A stretch of 64,000 bases of DNA from Pholis gunnellus (Eukaryota > Chordata > Actinopteri > Perciformes > Pholidae). Under the pieces are notes generated by a model. It searched no databases, was not told the DNA's origin, and saw only the letters and a list, made by a program, of their open reading frames with translations. How positions within the stretch are numbered: position 1 is the first letter of the stretch; the number at the start of each line of letters is the position of its first letter. This document shows, in pieces, positions 1-11,726 of this stretch. The stretch spans positions 662,876 through 726,875 of the forward strand of contig OU342816.1 in the NCBI GenBank assembly GCA_910591455.2, written 5' to 3'. The translations under genes were made by a program, and so were the position numbers.

Positions 1-576
1 CTGCTGCCTGCTGTCAGAAGCTAGCAGACTAAGAAGCAGACTGACAGAAGCTCACAGGACAGTCTCTGGAACAACCTGGCATGGTGGTAATAATGCCCTT
101 TTGAAGCCTAGTAGTTGGGCCAGTTGAGTTCCCAGGAACAGGTTATGAGCAGGCTCAGGACAGGCTGGCTGCTGAATCACAAAGCAAAGCAGGTGGAGAG
201 TCAATTGGGCCGGTAAGCAGGAAATAGACGAGCTGTGTTTTCTAACTGCATGCTGAAGTGAATCTGCAAAGCGAAATAATGCAAATATGCATTGCTCTTA
301 CCTTAACATCAGTGGTAGGAGATTATTTAAAAAATTCATTAAAAGAAAAGGGTTCATCCTTTAATGTTTTCACAAAAAAAAACTAAAACGGAGCGGGCAT
401 TGTTTAGCCTTCAAAAGGCTAACGTAACGACAGTCATGTGATCACGAGGCTTCCGACTGTAGTATAAAAGTAAAAGTAAAATTCCAGTAAAAGGAGTCAC
501 AAAAATGTACTATCATGTCTACTTAAAATGTATGGGTTAAATACAACGTGTATCAGAAGAATTTGGTTGTAACTAG
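1..576. other. non-coding, no recognised feature
   Basis: No credible coding exon, RNA gene or element ends were seen. The sequence is AT-rich and leads into the 62-bp tandem repeat. Confidence 0.5.
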
Positions 577-1262
577 CTACATTATACAAAGTCAGTCATA
601 TTAACTGCTAACATTGTACAATATCAGTAATATTAGCTGCTAACTTTGACTTCACAAGGCTAACATTAAGCTACATTGTACAATGTCAGTAATATTAGCT
701 GCTAACGTTAAATTCACAAGGCTAACATTAAGCTACATTATACAATGTCAGTAACATTAGCTGCTAACTTTGACTCAGCAAAGCTAATGTTAAGCTATAT
801 AATACAATGTCAGTAATATTAGCTGCTAACGTTAAATTCACAAGGCTAACATTAAGCTACATTATACAATGTCAGTAACATTAGCTGCTAACTTTGACTC
901 AGCAAAGCTAATGTTAAGCTATATAATACAATGTCAGTAACATTAGCTGCTAACTTTAAATTCACAACTCTAACATTAAGCTACATTATACAATGTCAGT
1001 AATATTAGCTGCTAACTTTAAATTCACAAGGCTAACATTAAGCTACATTATACAATGTCAGTAACATTAGCTGCTAACTTTAAATTCACAACTCTAACAT
1101 TAAGCTACATTATACAATGTCAGTAATATTAGCTGCTAACGTTAAATTCACAAGGCTAACATTAAGCTACATTATACAATGTCAGTAACATTAGCTGCTA
1201 ACTTTGACTTCATAAAACTAATGTTAAGCTGCATTGTACAATGTCAGTAAAATTAGCTGGTA
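577..1262. repeat. 62-bp minisatellite
   Basis: About ten head-to-tail units of 62 bp are visible. Successive copies of GCTAACATTAAG start at 659, 721 and 783. Units carry CAATGTCAGTAA and TTAGCTGCTAAC. Variant units (TTTGACTCAGC versus TTTAAATTCAC, AATATT versus AACATT) alternate, which suggests blocks of more than one unit were amplified together. No long open frame exists. Confidence 0.85.
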
Positions 1263-1960
1263 ACATTAGCCAATACAATACTAACATTGAACTACGGTAC
1301 ATTATACAAAGGTAACGTTAAGGTAAAATGAATAAATGTCAATAACATTAGCTGCTTACTTCCTAAATTAGATAAATGTCAGGAACATTTGATCATCACA
1401 AGACTAACATTAAGCCACATAACCTTCACTGCTGTCAATCATAAGGTCAACATTTACCTTCATTATGTTTAAAATAACATTAGCTGCTAACTTTGATACA
1501 AGACTAAAATCTAGCAATATAGTAGTAACATTAATAACAGTAACATCAGTAATGACAAAGGCAGTTACATTAGCAGCTCACATTGGCCAGCACCAGGCTA
1601 ACATTGTTAGCCTCCAGTGTCAGAAACATCAGTTACTGACTTAGGATATGACAAGGCTAGCATTAAGCTGCATTACCACAATATCAGCAGCTGCTCACCA
1701 TGTCAGGAAAGGTAGCTGCCAACTATCACAAGGAATAAATTAACCTACAAAGTATGGTGTCAGTAATGTTAGCTGCTAACTTTGACCATCACAAATCTAA
1801 TGCAAGGATCGTAAAATAAATGCCAGTATTCGCTTGGAACTACCTAGTTAGCTTTGTCTATAGAATAAAGCTACTTTATACAATAAGTAACAATAACTGC
1901 TAATTTTGGTCATTGTAGGCTAACGTTAAACATAATTATACGATGCAAGATGCATCATCT
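1263..1960. repeat. degenerate continuation of the 62-bp repeat
   Basis: Scattered TTAGCTGCTAAC, GTCAGTAA and GCTAACATTAAG fragments continue with irregular spacing. This looks like an older, decayed part of the neighbouring array. Confidence 0.6.
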
Positions 1961-2186
1961 ACCAACTACGACCATAACAAATCAGGGGTCACTTACATTA
2001 GCTGCAGACGTATAACGTCACATCTGTTGGCTGTAGACTGCGGAATCATTTGCGTTTTCTCGCGTCTCTTGCGCTAGACGCCCTGGAAAGAAGGGGGGGG
2101 GGTCTTCAGATACCAGACCGCCGTCTTGTCTGGATTCAAAAATAACATCCGATGGCGCTCAGTGAATTTCCCCGAGCTGTGTTCAC

Positions 2187-2515
2187 CAGTGGTGGGCCTT
2201 CAGGGCCAGCTAAGCCTTCTCTGCTGACTTAAACAGGATCAACTCCTCATCATCTCCTACGTGAGCGCAGTCCACCGAAAACATTATATTTCCCACAATT
2301 TAAGCTTCTGCATTTTCCAAATGCACTAGTATTATTCAAACGTATTGTTCAGTTCGTAAGCCTCGTACCGAATGGTTTAATACGAATATGTGTATTGTTA
2401 CAGCCCTAGAAATAAATAACCGTAGCTGTGGCTCATAATGAGGTTATTAGGAGATGGCTCAAGTGTAGCTGGACAGCACAGAAGGCCCAGGTATAAAATG
2501 CACGGCCCACCACTG
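2187..2515. mobile_element. hAT-like non-autonomous element, 329 bp
   Basis: The element starts CAGTGGTGGGCC and ends with the inverse GGCCCACCACTG, a 12-bp terminal inverted repeat. It is flanked on both sides by the identical 8-bp GTGTTCAC (2179-2186 and 2516-2523), the expected hAT target-site duplication. There is no coding sequence inside, so it would depend on a transposase supplied elsewhere. Confidence 0.85.
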
Positions 2516-2523
2516 GTGTTCAC

Positions 2524-5500
2524 TGTATATAGCAAGCCACTCGTCAGCTGGATTACTGCAGAGCTATGAACCCAAAATAAGCAGATTTTGCTGTGATTGC
2601 ATTAAACAGATAAGGAGACCTAAATAAATCTACCTAATGATGGAAGCTCGTTTTGTCAGGTCTGTCAACCAGACCAAAAACTATCGACTTTTAAAATTGT
2701 AGTTTGTTTTGTGAATGGAGTTCTGATCGATCAGTGTCAGGCTATGCTAACATTGTAGCTGCTCCATGAACACAATGTAATCAAGGTATAAATTAGTTGA
2801 GCTACGCAAACTACACGTATGTGCGTAGCTCAACCATTTGTCGCACTAGCAATAAGTGTGCAAGAGAGTTTTTTGTAAATGTTGAAGTGCCCCCCATTAG
2901 CATGAAACTCTTTCACAGCTGTTGGCCGTTGACCTGCCCTACTCTACATCTGATTGGCTTGTACTCTTACACTCTTTGCAGAGTTTGTTAATTTTATTGC
3001 TGATGAACAAGATTGGTGGACGGTTGGTAGGTTTAAAATGTTGTCAACTCAGGATGGCAGCCTTCTTGTATCATGCTTTGATATCTAAGCTAGTTACGAT
3101 GTCCAGGTTTTTTTTAAAGTTGCTATGCACATTGCTTACATGGACGAAATAGAATAAAATACTATAGAATCACCACACCGATTAACAAGAACATTTTAAA
3201 CAATAGCACTTCATATCAAAAAGGCTTGCCGATACCTGTTTAGAGTGTAATTAGCAGAATATATTCTTCACATCATCATTTTCTCTACTTTCTCACCTAC
3301 CTGTAGTGTCGTGGTAGATCTAGTAGATAACTGTCACAACCGTGTTACTGTGGAACCGCATGGCACCGTTTACCCTCTGGTTTGTGGCATCTACAGGCAT
3401 CCATAAATACAAGTAAAAGACTGAGCAGTCACGTCTTATTTTCACGTTATTCAATGCTTAACCTTTTTGCACATATAGTAACTCGGGATGCCCCAATTGA
3501 CAGGCTGATATTCAGAAAAAATACGTGATCAGTAATCGCACACGTGGTTGTTCAGGCATACTAAGTGCTACTAAAACCTAACAAAAACGTCTGCGAAGTT
3601 CAACTTTTACGAAGTGTGTGAGACAAATGTAACGTATGCCATCTGCAGGTTTCATCATCATACTGCATTCATGAAAAAGACAGTATTATTGATGGTAAAC
3701 ACGTCAAATTTAACGAATAATACAGTTAACAGCAACCACAGTTTGAGGATATGTCGCCGAGGAGGAAATCTTCAGTCTCCCTTAACAATGACTGTTTTGT
3801 CAGTTCTTGAGTTAGAGGAAACATAAGTTTGCATTGCGCTGTCAGCGACACATTTTTTATTATTTGTGTAAATTAAGTTAGGTAATAACTATTGAGTCAA
3901 AAGTTTGTTCAGCCACTTCCTCACTTCCTTAAGACAACTTTTTTTTAACTCATTTTATAAATCACTGAATTTTCCTACAATTTCTAATAGGCCCTCTGAG
4001 ACAGCTAGCATAGTTTACACTACATGACTTTAGCAATGACTGTCCACATTTTCATAACATTTTGAATATTTACTCATTAAAAATACAATGCAATGTATAA
4101 TAAATATGGCATGACATTTGTCAAGTTACCAGCTAGTTTGAGGGAGCTTTGTTTTATTTGACCAAAACATTAATTTGTCACAGCCACATTGGCAGCTACT
4201 GAACAAGCTAACGGAGAACTAAAACATGATTGTAATATAGTTACCTCACTTTAACCAACGAACAGCTCATATACTTTATCACAGAGGTAGCTTTAGCTTT
4301 AGCCCATAGCTAACAACACCAAACACACTACTAATACATAGTATTGTGGAGCTACAGCGTTGCTAACATCGCCCTGCTAATTGTGATAAGCATCTCATCT
4401 TTGACAAAGTACATCAGTTTGGTGATGTTACAATATTAAACACACACACTTATTCTCAACCAGGTGGTTTTACTTACTGTTAACCGAAGTTATGGACACA
4501 TTTGCATTGATTGTCTGCTGACATCGACTGTTTCCACATAGCTAAGCTAGCTGTGTCTGCTTTAGGTCTGCATTATGAATCCCACTTCTCTTCTTGTCAA
4601 AACCCGCCCTCTGGAGCAATCAAGCGCTATGATTGGCCATGCGTCCATGCTCTGACTAACAGGCCATCCCAACCCTAACTACTCAAGAAGCCCGAACCAT
4701 CAAATAATATTCAGAAAATTCAGAGTTTTTGATATTGAATTGTTTATTGGACCTTTAGTCCAAAAATATATATATATTTTTTTTTTTCTTATTTACCAAT
4801 ATGATATTTTTTTTGTATCACATTTGCTACATCAGGTATATTTAGCAATTTATTTATCACAACAATGTTTATTTTAGAAACAATAACAAATGATTTTCAT
4901 TGCTTTTTGAACATTTGGAACAACTGAGAAGCCAACTGAGAATCCAGAATGTTTTTATATTGGGTGCTCTGGCACACAGGGCCAGTGTTGCTAATGGCCT
5001 CAGGTGTTTCCACTCTGCCTGACGACCCTCTGCCACACCTGCAAGGAAGGCAGCCAAACGAACAGGCAGACAGGGCAGAGAGGGTCGTCACACATGTCCC
5101 ACAACACTGTACCTTTTTGCCATCTAAAAGTAAAAACAAAAAAATAGTTTACTCTGAGTTTCTTTTTTTGAAACAAGCAATATAACAAAAGATTATGATA
5201 GCCAAGGATTTGTTATTATATATATATAAAACATAAATTTCCACTCAATATATCTTACTATGACATTTCTAACTTAATTAGTTTAATTAAATTATCAAAA
5301 CAGTGTATTTGGCATTGTGATATGGCATAATCCAGATTGCATGATGAAATACAATACAAGGATTTACAGGTGAATTATTACTTTATATACCTGCTGTCTC
5401 ATATTTGATACCTATATTTTCAACACGATTTTACTATAAAAAAATGAATGAAACATTAATTAATTATAGGTTGCTTCAATACAGTAAATATTCATATTGA

Positions 5501-5965
5501 AATATTAGTCACACTATAAATTTTATTCTTAACGTAACTGTTTCAAAATTAGCAACGATTTCCCTGCCGAAAACGGAACGAGTCACGTCATGACGGCTGC
5601 CATTTTGGAAATGGAATTGAAATACCTGCTACTGCCTGCAGTGCATGGAAAATCCACCAGATGGCAGCAGACATGTATAGGATTGTATACAATATGTTTT
5701 TCCAGGAAAGTATTGCTCATGTTAATTACATAAAGGTCTCTGAAACTGTTGTAACAAATATGATACAAATGGCGCTACAGGGTTACCAATCGTCTCTGCC
5801 TCAACCAGCCACTCGGGGCCATGAAGAGCAGTGGGATTCATAATTAGAAGTCACCGTGCTGCTAGCAAAACCAATTCAAACTGGTTCTGTCATTTGCAGG
5901 GCCGAGAATGTTTGATTTGTTCGTGTTGTGTCAACTTTTATCTCGACCAATCTTTTAACGTTTTA
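2524..5965. other. intergenic, no gene seen
   Basis: Open frames here are short and match no family I recognise. An imperfect inverted repeat (GACGACCCTCTGCC near 5020 against GGCAGAGAGGGTCGTC near 5080) and AT-rich tracts near 4770 and 5215 are the only structures noted. Confidence 0.5.
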
Positions 5966-6480
5966 AAACCACAGACTGTATATAAGAAGAGGACGTAGCC
6001 ATCGTGACGTCACCCGTTGGTTTGTAGACTGATGTGTTGAAGCTTTGAGTTCAGCGATTTCACCATCACATCTTAGATTCCGGCCGTCGCCATGTTATTT
6101 TTTCTGCAACTGATAAACAGAGGAGTGACGTAGAGACGCAGTATACGTCTCTGGTAGAGACCTGTCAATCACTGTGTAGCCCCGCCCTAAAGCATCCCCT
6201 GCTTTATGGTCTGTGTGACTCTAAATGGACCATCATGTACTAAATGAACATCATGCTGTATTGAAGAAGACTTGAAACTAGAGATTGAGACCATAAACTC
6301 ATGTTTACAATGTTTACTGAGGTAATAAATCAAGAGAGAAGTAGAGTCATTTTCTCATAGACTTCTATACAACCAGAGGAGTCGCCCCCTGGTGGACACT
6401 AGAGAGAATGCAGCTTTAACACATGAAGCTTTGACTTTACTCGGCAGAACTGGAGGTTGCCGCCTGTTAAAAACACAATT
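5966..6480 (+). repeat. interspersed teleost repeat, copy 1
   Basis: This copy begins near the words GACTGTATATAAGAAG and contains ACCTGTCAATCACTGTG, TGAACATCATGCTGTATTG and GAGTCGCCCCCTGGTGGAC. The same words recur in order near 34.2-34.5 kb and 49.6-50.2 kb, and inverted at 59.3-59.7 kb, so it is a dispersed family. I recognise the word set as very common in teleost genomes but cannot name its class. Confidence 0.75.
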
Positions 6481-6955
6481 GAATTCAAGGAAAAATGTTT
6501 TATTTAATTTGGTATGAATTTAATAAGCACAAATAAAAGGATATTTCTTGTATTTCAGAAAAACTACATTTTAGATATATATGTAAACTGTAACAAGGGC
6601 TGTTGGTGTGACGTAGTAGTGAAAAAGAGGTTGTTTGTGAGTTCTCACTTCATAACAAAATTTCCCCTGAGAATCAAACTGACTATATTAAACTGCAATC
6701 GAGGAGGACAACTTTGTTGGGTGTTAACTACCAACAGAGACACAAGACAGAAAAGCCTAAAGTCGGATGAACCAGAAGACTCCCAGCAGGTATCACTGAA
6801 CAATAGTCAGTCTTTCTTTAATATGAACAATTATCAAAATTCTATGCAATCATCTTTACCTTTTATTTTTGTTGTTTTAATCTTCTGTTTATGTTTATTG
6901 TGGCTATTTGTAAAGTGTAACTGTCGTTTCAATGACCCACGAACTTTGTTATTGC

Positions 6956-6961
6956 AGGTTG
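6956..6961 (+). promoter_or_regulatory. probable 3' splice site just upstream of the receptor start
   Basis: The sequence TTATTGCAG|GTTG precedes the ATG at 6962. It fits the usual arrangement in which an olfactory receptor has a 5' untranslated intron ending just before a single coding exon. Confidence 0.5.
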
Positions 6962-7906
6962 ATGGAAAACTACACATTCAACAGCTTCACGCTCCAGCTG
7001 GAGGGTTTAAATGTCTCAAAGGACTCCGTCTACCCTGTCTTTCTCTTCCTCTTTTTCTCCTACATTTTTATAATGCTTATGAACGTTGGCATTGCATGTC
7101 TGGTTTTCATTGACAAAAGCCTTCACCAGCCCATGTATCTCCTTTTCTGCAACCTGCCTTTTAACGACATACTTGGGAATTCTATCATGGTGCCTCGTTT
7201 GCTTATAGACATGTTGAAACCTCGTTCTGAGCTCTTCATCAGTTATTATGAATGTGTGGTCCAAGCTTTCACCACACACATGTTTGGTGCCACTACTCAC
7301 ACTGTGCTCATGATTATGGCCTTTGACAGATATGTGGCCATCAGTAATCCCTTGCGATATAATACGATAATGACCAACAAAATGGTGATGAAGCTGACAG
7401 TTTGTGCCTGGGGAGTGGCACTTGTTTTGGTCGGGATTCTACTCGGTCTGACCATACGACTGAACAGATGCAGGACTATGATCAGAAATCCTTATTGTGA
7501 CAACGCCTCACTGTTTAAACTCTCCTGTGACAGTGTGTTGATTAATAATGTCTATGGCCTCACTTTCACTGTAGTCCTGTTCACAGGTTCTATAGGCAGC
7601 ATGGTGATCACTTATACAAAGATTACAGTCGTCTGTCTCACCAGTAATAGCAAGTCTCTGAACAGTAAAGCCTTGAAGACCTGCAGCACTCACCTGGTTG
7701 TGTATCTGATTATGTTGATCAGTGGGTTTATTGTCATTATTCTGCATCGCTTCCCTCAGTACTCAGACTACAGGAAGCTTTCTGCCATTCTGTTTCATAT
7801 CATCCCCGGCAGCCTTAACCCCGTTATTTATGGCGTGCAGTCTGCAGAAATCTGCAAATCCTTGTCAAAATTACTCCGATCCAAACCAGTTATGCCATTA
7901 TTCTGA
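6962..7906 (+). CDS. olfactory receptor (teleost type 1), intact, 314 aa
   Basis: This is a seven-helix odorant-binding G-protein-coupled receptor, expected in olfactory neuron cilia. The chosen ATG gives an N-terminus MENYTF with an N-glycosylation sequon at residue 3. An ATG ten codons upstream is open but lies on the intron side of the probable acceptor. Visible landmarks are LHQPMYLLFCNL in helix 2, the conserved Cys 98, MAFDRYVAISNPLRY at the end of helix 3 (DRY near 122-124), ECL2 cysteines near 170, 179 and 189, KALKTCSTHL before helix 6 and LNPVIYG (NPxxY) in helix 7. Length is normal and no break is seen. Fish genes of this type are often listed as PTE03-like receptors. The central third is almost identical in DNA to the receptor at 11.7 kb. 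Confidence 0.95.
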   Translation: MENYTFNSFTLQLEGLNVSKDSVYPVFLFLFFSYIFIMLMNVGIACLVFIDKSLHQPMYLLFCNLPFNDILGNSIMVPRLLIDMLKPRSELFISYYECVVQAFTTHMFGATTHTVLMIMAFDRYVAISNPLRYNTIMTNKMVMKLTVCAWGVALVLVGILLGLTIRLNRCRTMIRNPYCDNASLFKLSCDSVLINNVYGLTFTVVLFTGSIGSMVITYTKITVVCLTSNSKSLNSKALKTCSTHLVVYLIMLISGFIVIILHRFPQYSDYRKLSAILFHIIPGSLNPVIYGVQSAEICKSLSKLLRSKPVMPLF

Positions 7907-9989
7907 GTGTTTAAAGTTGATGACGAAACATTTACAGGTTGAGAAAAAAACACATCAAATTTAACCTAAACTTCCTAAATGTATTTGAAATATATGTTAA
8001 ATGCGTTTTGTGTTTTAAGTTCTATGTATATGTTTACTAAAAATTATGAAATTAAATTGTCTTTGGCATAATGCACCCAGCAATTATCTACACCTGCTTG
8101 TCTTTTCCAGGTTCACGGGGCTGGAGCTCACTCCAGGCCACTTTATGTATAACATATGTTACGGTGTGTGTATAAGGTGTGTGTGTGTATATACCAGTGA
8201 CCAACAATAAAAGCAGAAATAAAATGTCCATGTACGAGTCACGTATCTGTAAGTTGTAAAATAAAAACTTAGGTCCCCAAGGAACAATGAATAGGAAGTC
8301 TGGATGTTTGTGCTCCACGATAGCGATCTTGTCAGCTCTGTAACATCTCACTAACACCAGCCTGAGGATGTAAACACCAACCAAAAAAAAACAAGGAAAA
8401 CTACTGCGGTGAATTAAAAGAGTTTGCAGATTAGTTTTAATTAGGTTCTGAGTTTGGACTGCATGAGGCTGCATCTTGAATCTTCAAATTAGCTCATACA
8501 GAAAACTCACGAGGCAGTTGACAGAAAGTTCTTCTAAATCTAGGCAAATGCAAATGATTAACACAAATGGTTGATATATATATATATGGAAGAAAATACA
8601 CAGCATTTTGATATCACAGAGGAGCAGGGCTGAGTGTTCATTTTGAGTAGTAGTCAGACAAATGTTTTCTGTAAAAAAGAGGAAAAGGTTGGTGGAATAA
8701 GTTGCAGCCAAAACAATGAAATGAAATATGTGATGGTAAACTGTACGTTAGCATAACATTTTATTGATAACACCATTGCATTTTGTACTTTTACTGCAAA
8801 CAAAAAATCTTGTGGGTGAGACTTGAGACTTATTTCCAACGAAAATACAGCAATTTGGGTTGCAACAAAAGTCCTTTTTTGACCAAAAAGTACCACTATG
8901 GAACTAGAGGAGTTAAATTAGAAACTAAAATTTCTTTTGACACATTGAACCAGGACGATAAGGTAAATGATGAAAACGTTTTATGTGAAAAGAACAAGCC
9001 AGAATCAGCAGCAAAAGTAACATTTAAAACAAAGATGAAGATGCAGTGACCAAGTCGTTAATGTTGGTTGGGAACAAAAGAGTTCTGAGGTAGGAGCCCT
9101 GTGGACACCAAAAGTAACATGCGTCATACGAGAGGCCGATCCATTAAAATGTACAAATTATTTCCACTTAGTGATAGAATTTCAGAGTCATTCTTATGAC
9201 TCTTATTGCAGATATAATGTAATTACTATGATAATAGGTGATTATAAGCTTTTGTTGAATCAAAACAAGATGCAAAGGATATTTATTGTTTGAGGCAGTT
9301 TGAATGAACAAAATGTTTGGTAAGGCTTAGGAAAAGATCACGGTTTGGGTCAAAATAACTACGTTTGATATGTAACTGGCATTAGTCAAGTCTGGAAGTT
9401 ACGCAACAAAACTATGGTAAAATAAGTCAATGTTGACTTATACAGACGTCTCCTGGGTATCAGACGTCGAGGGGCACTGTGCAAGCACCAGTATTTATTT
9501 ATAGAACAACAAACCTTTTTCAAATATATTGACAAAAAAACGAGGGCAATCAAGGAGAAACCAGATTGGAGTTACCAAAAATAACCTTATTAACTACCAG
9601 GGATAAGGACGGGAGTAAAGAAAACTTTCCGACAGCTCCTGCTTTCCTTTCCTATCCAGCGGTTACTGAGTTGTTGTGTGCCTTGGTTCCCTTCAGATTT
9701 GGGTGAGCTGGCAGTGTTGGTAATCCTGATTGATAACTCTTCCCCCGTCTGCTGGAGGTCAGGCAATAGTTGTGAGGAAGGACACCACCATACACATTTG
9801 GTTTTCTACTCATAAATACATTGTAAAGACATAATCGGAGATGTCGTCGTTTTCTTTTTTACAAGCTGGTTCTTTGCAATTCTTATTGAATGGTGTAGTT
9901 TGTTTTTTTTAACCACTACTATACGACTATAACTAGTCATTGTTATCCTAGGAATGTTCATTGTTCAATGTTCTAGACATCACATAGAG
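7907..9989. other. intergenic, mostly unassigned
   Basis: No gene is recognised. Around 9300-9490 there is a copy of a dispersed repeat with CACGGTTTGGGTCAAAATAA and GTCAATGTTGACTTAT, related to sequence near 37.3-37.5 kb and, inverted, near 50.84-51.0 kb. Confidence 0.5.
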
Positions 9990-10865
9990 CAGGGGTGGCC
10001 AACCAGTCAGAGACCAAGAGCCACATTTTTTACTGTGTTACCGCAAAGAGCCACATCATACACATGGGCACACATGAACATCACCCTATCCCTTCCTCAC
10101 ACACACATACCTTTGCTCAGCCAGATTTATTGTAAATGTCACACACCAATATGATAATGACAGAATTTGACTCCTAAGACCACAGGCCAGTCATTTTCAA
10201 CAATGAACATTGTGTGCACTGTCTCACACAGACAAACTCTCAGTTCAACCAAGTCCACAAACAAAAATATAATAATTTGCAATAGTGTTTTTCTTTTACT
10301 ATGCATGTTACTTAGTGGGACTTCTGGCATTCCTTGCCTTGAACAATCCTCTTCAAATCTGGCTTGTATTCCGTTGTTGCCACTCGAAGCAATTCTTTCA
10401 CATGGGTGTCAGTCAGAACAGATCGATGCTTTGATTTCACGTGTTTCAGGGTAGAAAACACAGACTCGCAGACGTATGTTGACCCAAACATTGACAGTAT
10501 CTTAAGCGCAGCCCGTTTGACATTGGGGTATTTTTTCATTGGCACACTTTTCCAGAACTCAATGGTCCCTTAAAGCAGGTTTGAGTTGGTCCTCCTCACA
10601 AAGATCGATCATCTCCAACTCAGCCGCATCCTCATCTGTGACTAGCGGGGCTTTCAAACAGTCCATCTCGGTGTTAAATGGGTCGACGAGGAACGTAATC
10701 TGTGGCCGCACATGCGCGTTTGACGAAAATACCGTATTTAACTCAAGCGAAGCGAACACGAACATTAAAAAAACACAAATACAAACTTCGATATGAACGT
10801 AAGAGCCGCATGAAACCGGGCAAAGAGCCGCATGCGGCTCGGGAGCCGCGGGTTGGCCACCCCTG
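9990..10865 (-). mobile_element. internally deleted hAT element, 876 bp
   Basis: The left end is CAGGGGTGGCCAACC and the right end is its perfect inverse (15 bp). Both ends are flanked by the 8-bp ACATAGAG (9982-9989 and 10866-10873), a hAT-type target duplication. Inside, on the minus strand, only the C-terminal part of a transposase remains. The element is therefore a deletion derivative that could only have moved with help from an intact relative. Confidence 0.9.
10312..10660 (-). pseudogene. hAT transposase C-terminal fragment (broken)
   Basis: The minus strand encodes a stretch with YPNVKRAALKILSMFGSTY, then CESVFSTLKHVKSKHRS and LTDTHVKELLRVATT. This is the C-terminal dimerisation region of hAT transposases and of their domesticated ZBED or GTF2IRD2-like relatives. 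Just upstream, another frame reads ELEMIDLCEEDQLKPALRDH and stops near 10559, so the two parts are separated by a frameshift. The BED finger and catalytic core are missing. The fragment lies entirely inside the 876-bp element. Confidence 0.85.
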
Positions 10866-10873
10866 ACATAGAG

Positions 10874-11723
10874 GGTTAGTAAAAATGTTATGAGTCTTTG
10901 TGCTCCAACATGATGAGAAGATGACAAAAAACACGGTGTATTTGTGATGAGTTTCCACCAAACAAGCTTGTTGACAGCTTCCAATAGTCCCATGAAGATT
11001 ACATAAGGTTTGGTTACGTAATGATCAAGGTCTTCCCAGAGGAAATAATACCCACGAAACAGACTCATGCGAGTAGATTCTTTATATGGCCTGAGGAGGA
11101 AGGCCTGAAGACTGATAAGAGAAAGGTTCTTATTGACTTAATCAGTGCAGCTGGTAACAGAGCACACAACCTGTTTCAGGGTAGGATGTTTAAAAAGGAA
11201 CTTTGTTTTCAGGCAAACGTTTGCATTCAAGATTTTAATACCTGCAAGGCAACATCTATGTATAAATGACTATACTCTTTGAGGGTTTACACACTGTTAA
11301 ATGTCTTGGGTGGTAAAATAATGTGAATCATGATGGGAGAAAAAAGAACTCTTTATCAACCTGTTGATTTTGGTGACAACTGGAATCTAGTGCAGCTAAA
11401 TGTAAAGGTTGCAATGATAGAGAAGTTCTACCTGTTGTTAACAGTACAGAGAAAGTGTTGTTGAGATTTCCTTACAGTCTTATTTCTGTCAATGATACAT
11501 TTGAGTTGATTTTCACAACCTTTACTTTTGAGTACACTTTAGTGCTACTACTCATTTTTTACATGTAATGTGAAGTGTACTTTGTCCATCTACTGTTGAG
11601 ACTGAAAGGTCAAAAAGCACCTTTATATCTTTCACGAATATTGTCTGCATAGCAGTATCCTTTTCTTTAGTCTGTCATTAATGGTTTCCTTCCTCTTTCT
11701 CTTGATTTATTTTCTGCATTGCA
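10874..11723. other. intergenic, no gene seen
   Basis: Only short frames of no recognised family. The right end probably contains the 5' untranslated intron of the next receptor, judged from the CAG directly before its ATG. Confidence 0.4.
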
Positions 11724-11726
11724 CAG
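11721..11726 (+). promoter_or_regulatory. probable 3' splice site abutting the start codon
   Basis: TTGCACAG stands directly against the ATG at 11727 after a pyrimidine-rich stretch (TCCTCTTTCTCTTG). This is as expected for a 5' untranslated intron. Confidence 0.5.

Noticed and set aside
6514..7113. 199-codon plus frame overlapping the first receptor start
   Set aside because: It is out of frame with the receptor, has no recognisable domain and runs through the probable intron and acceptor.
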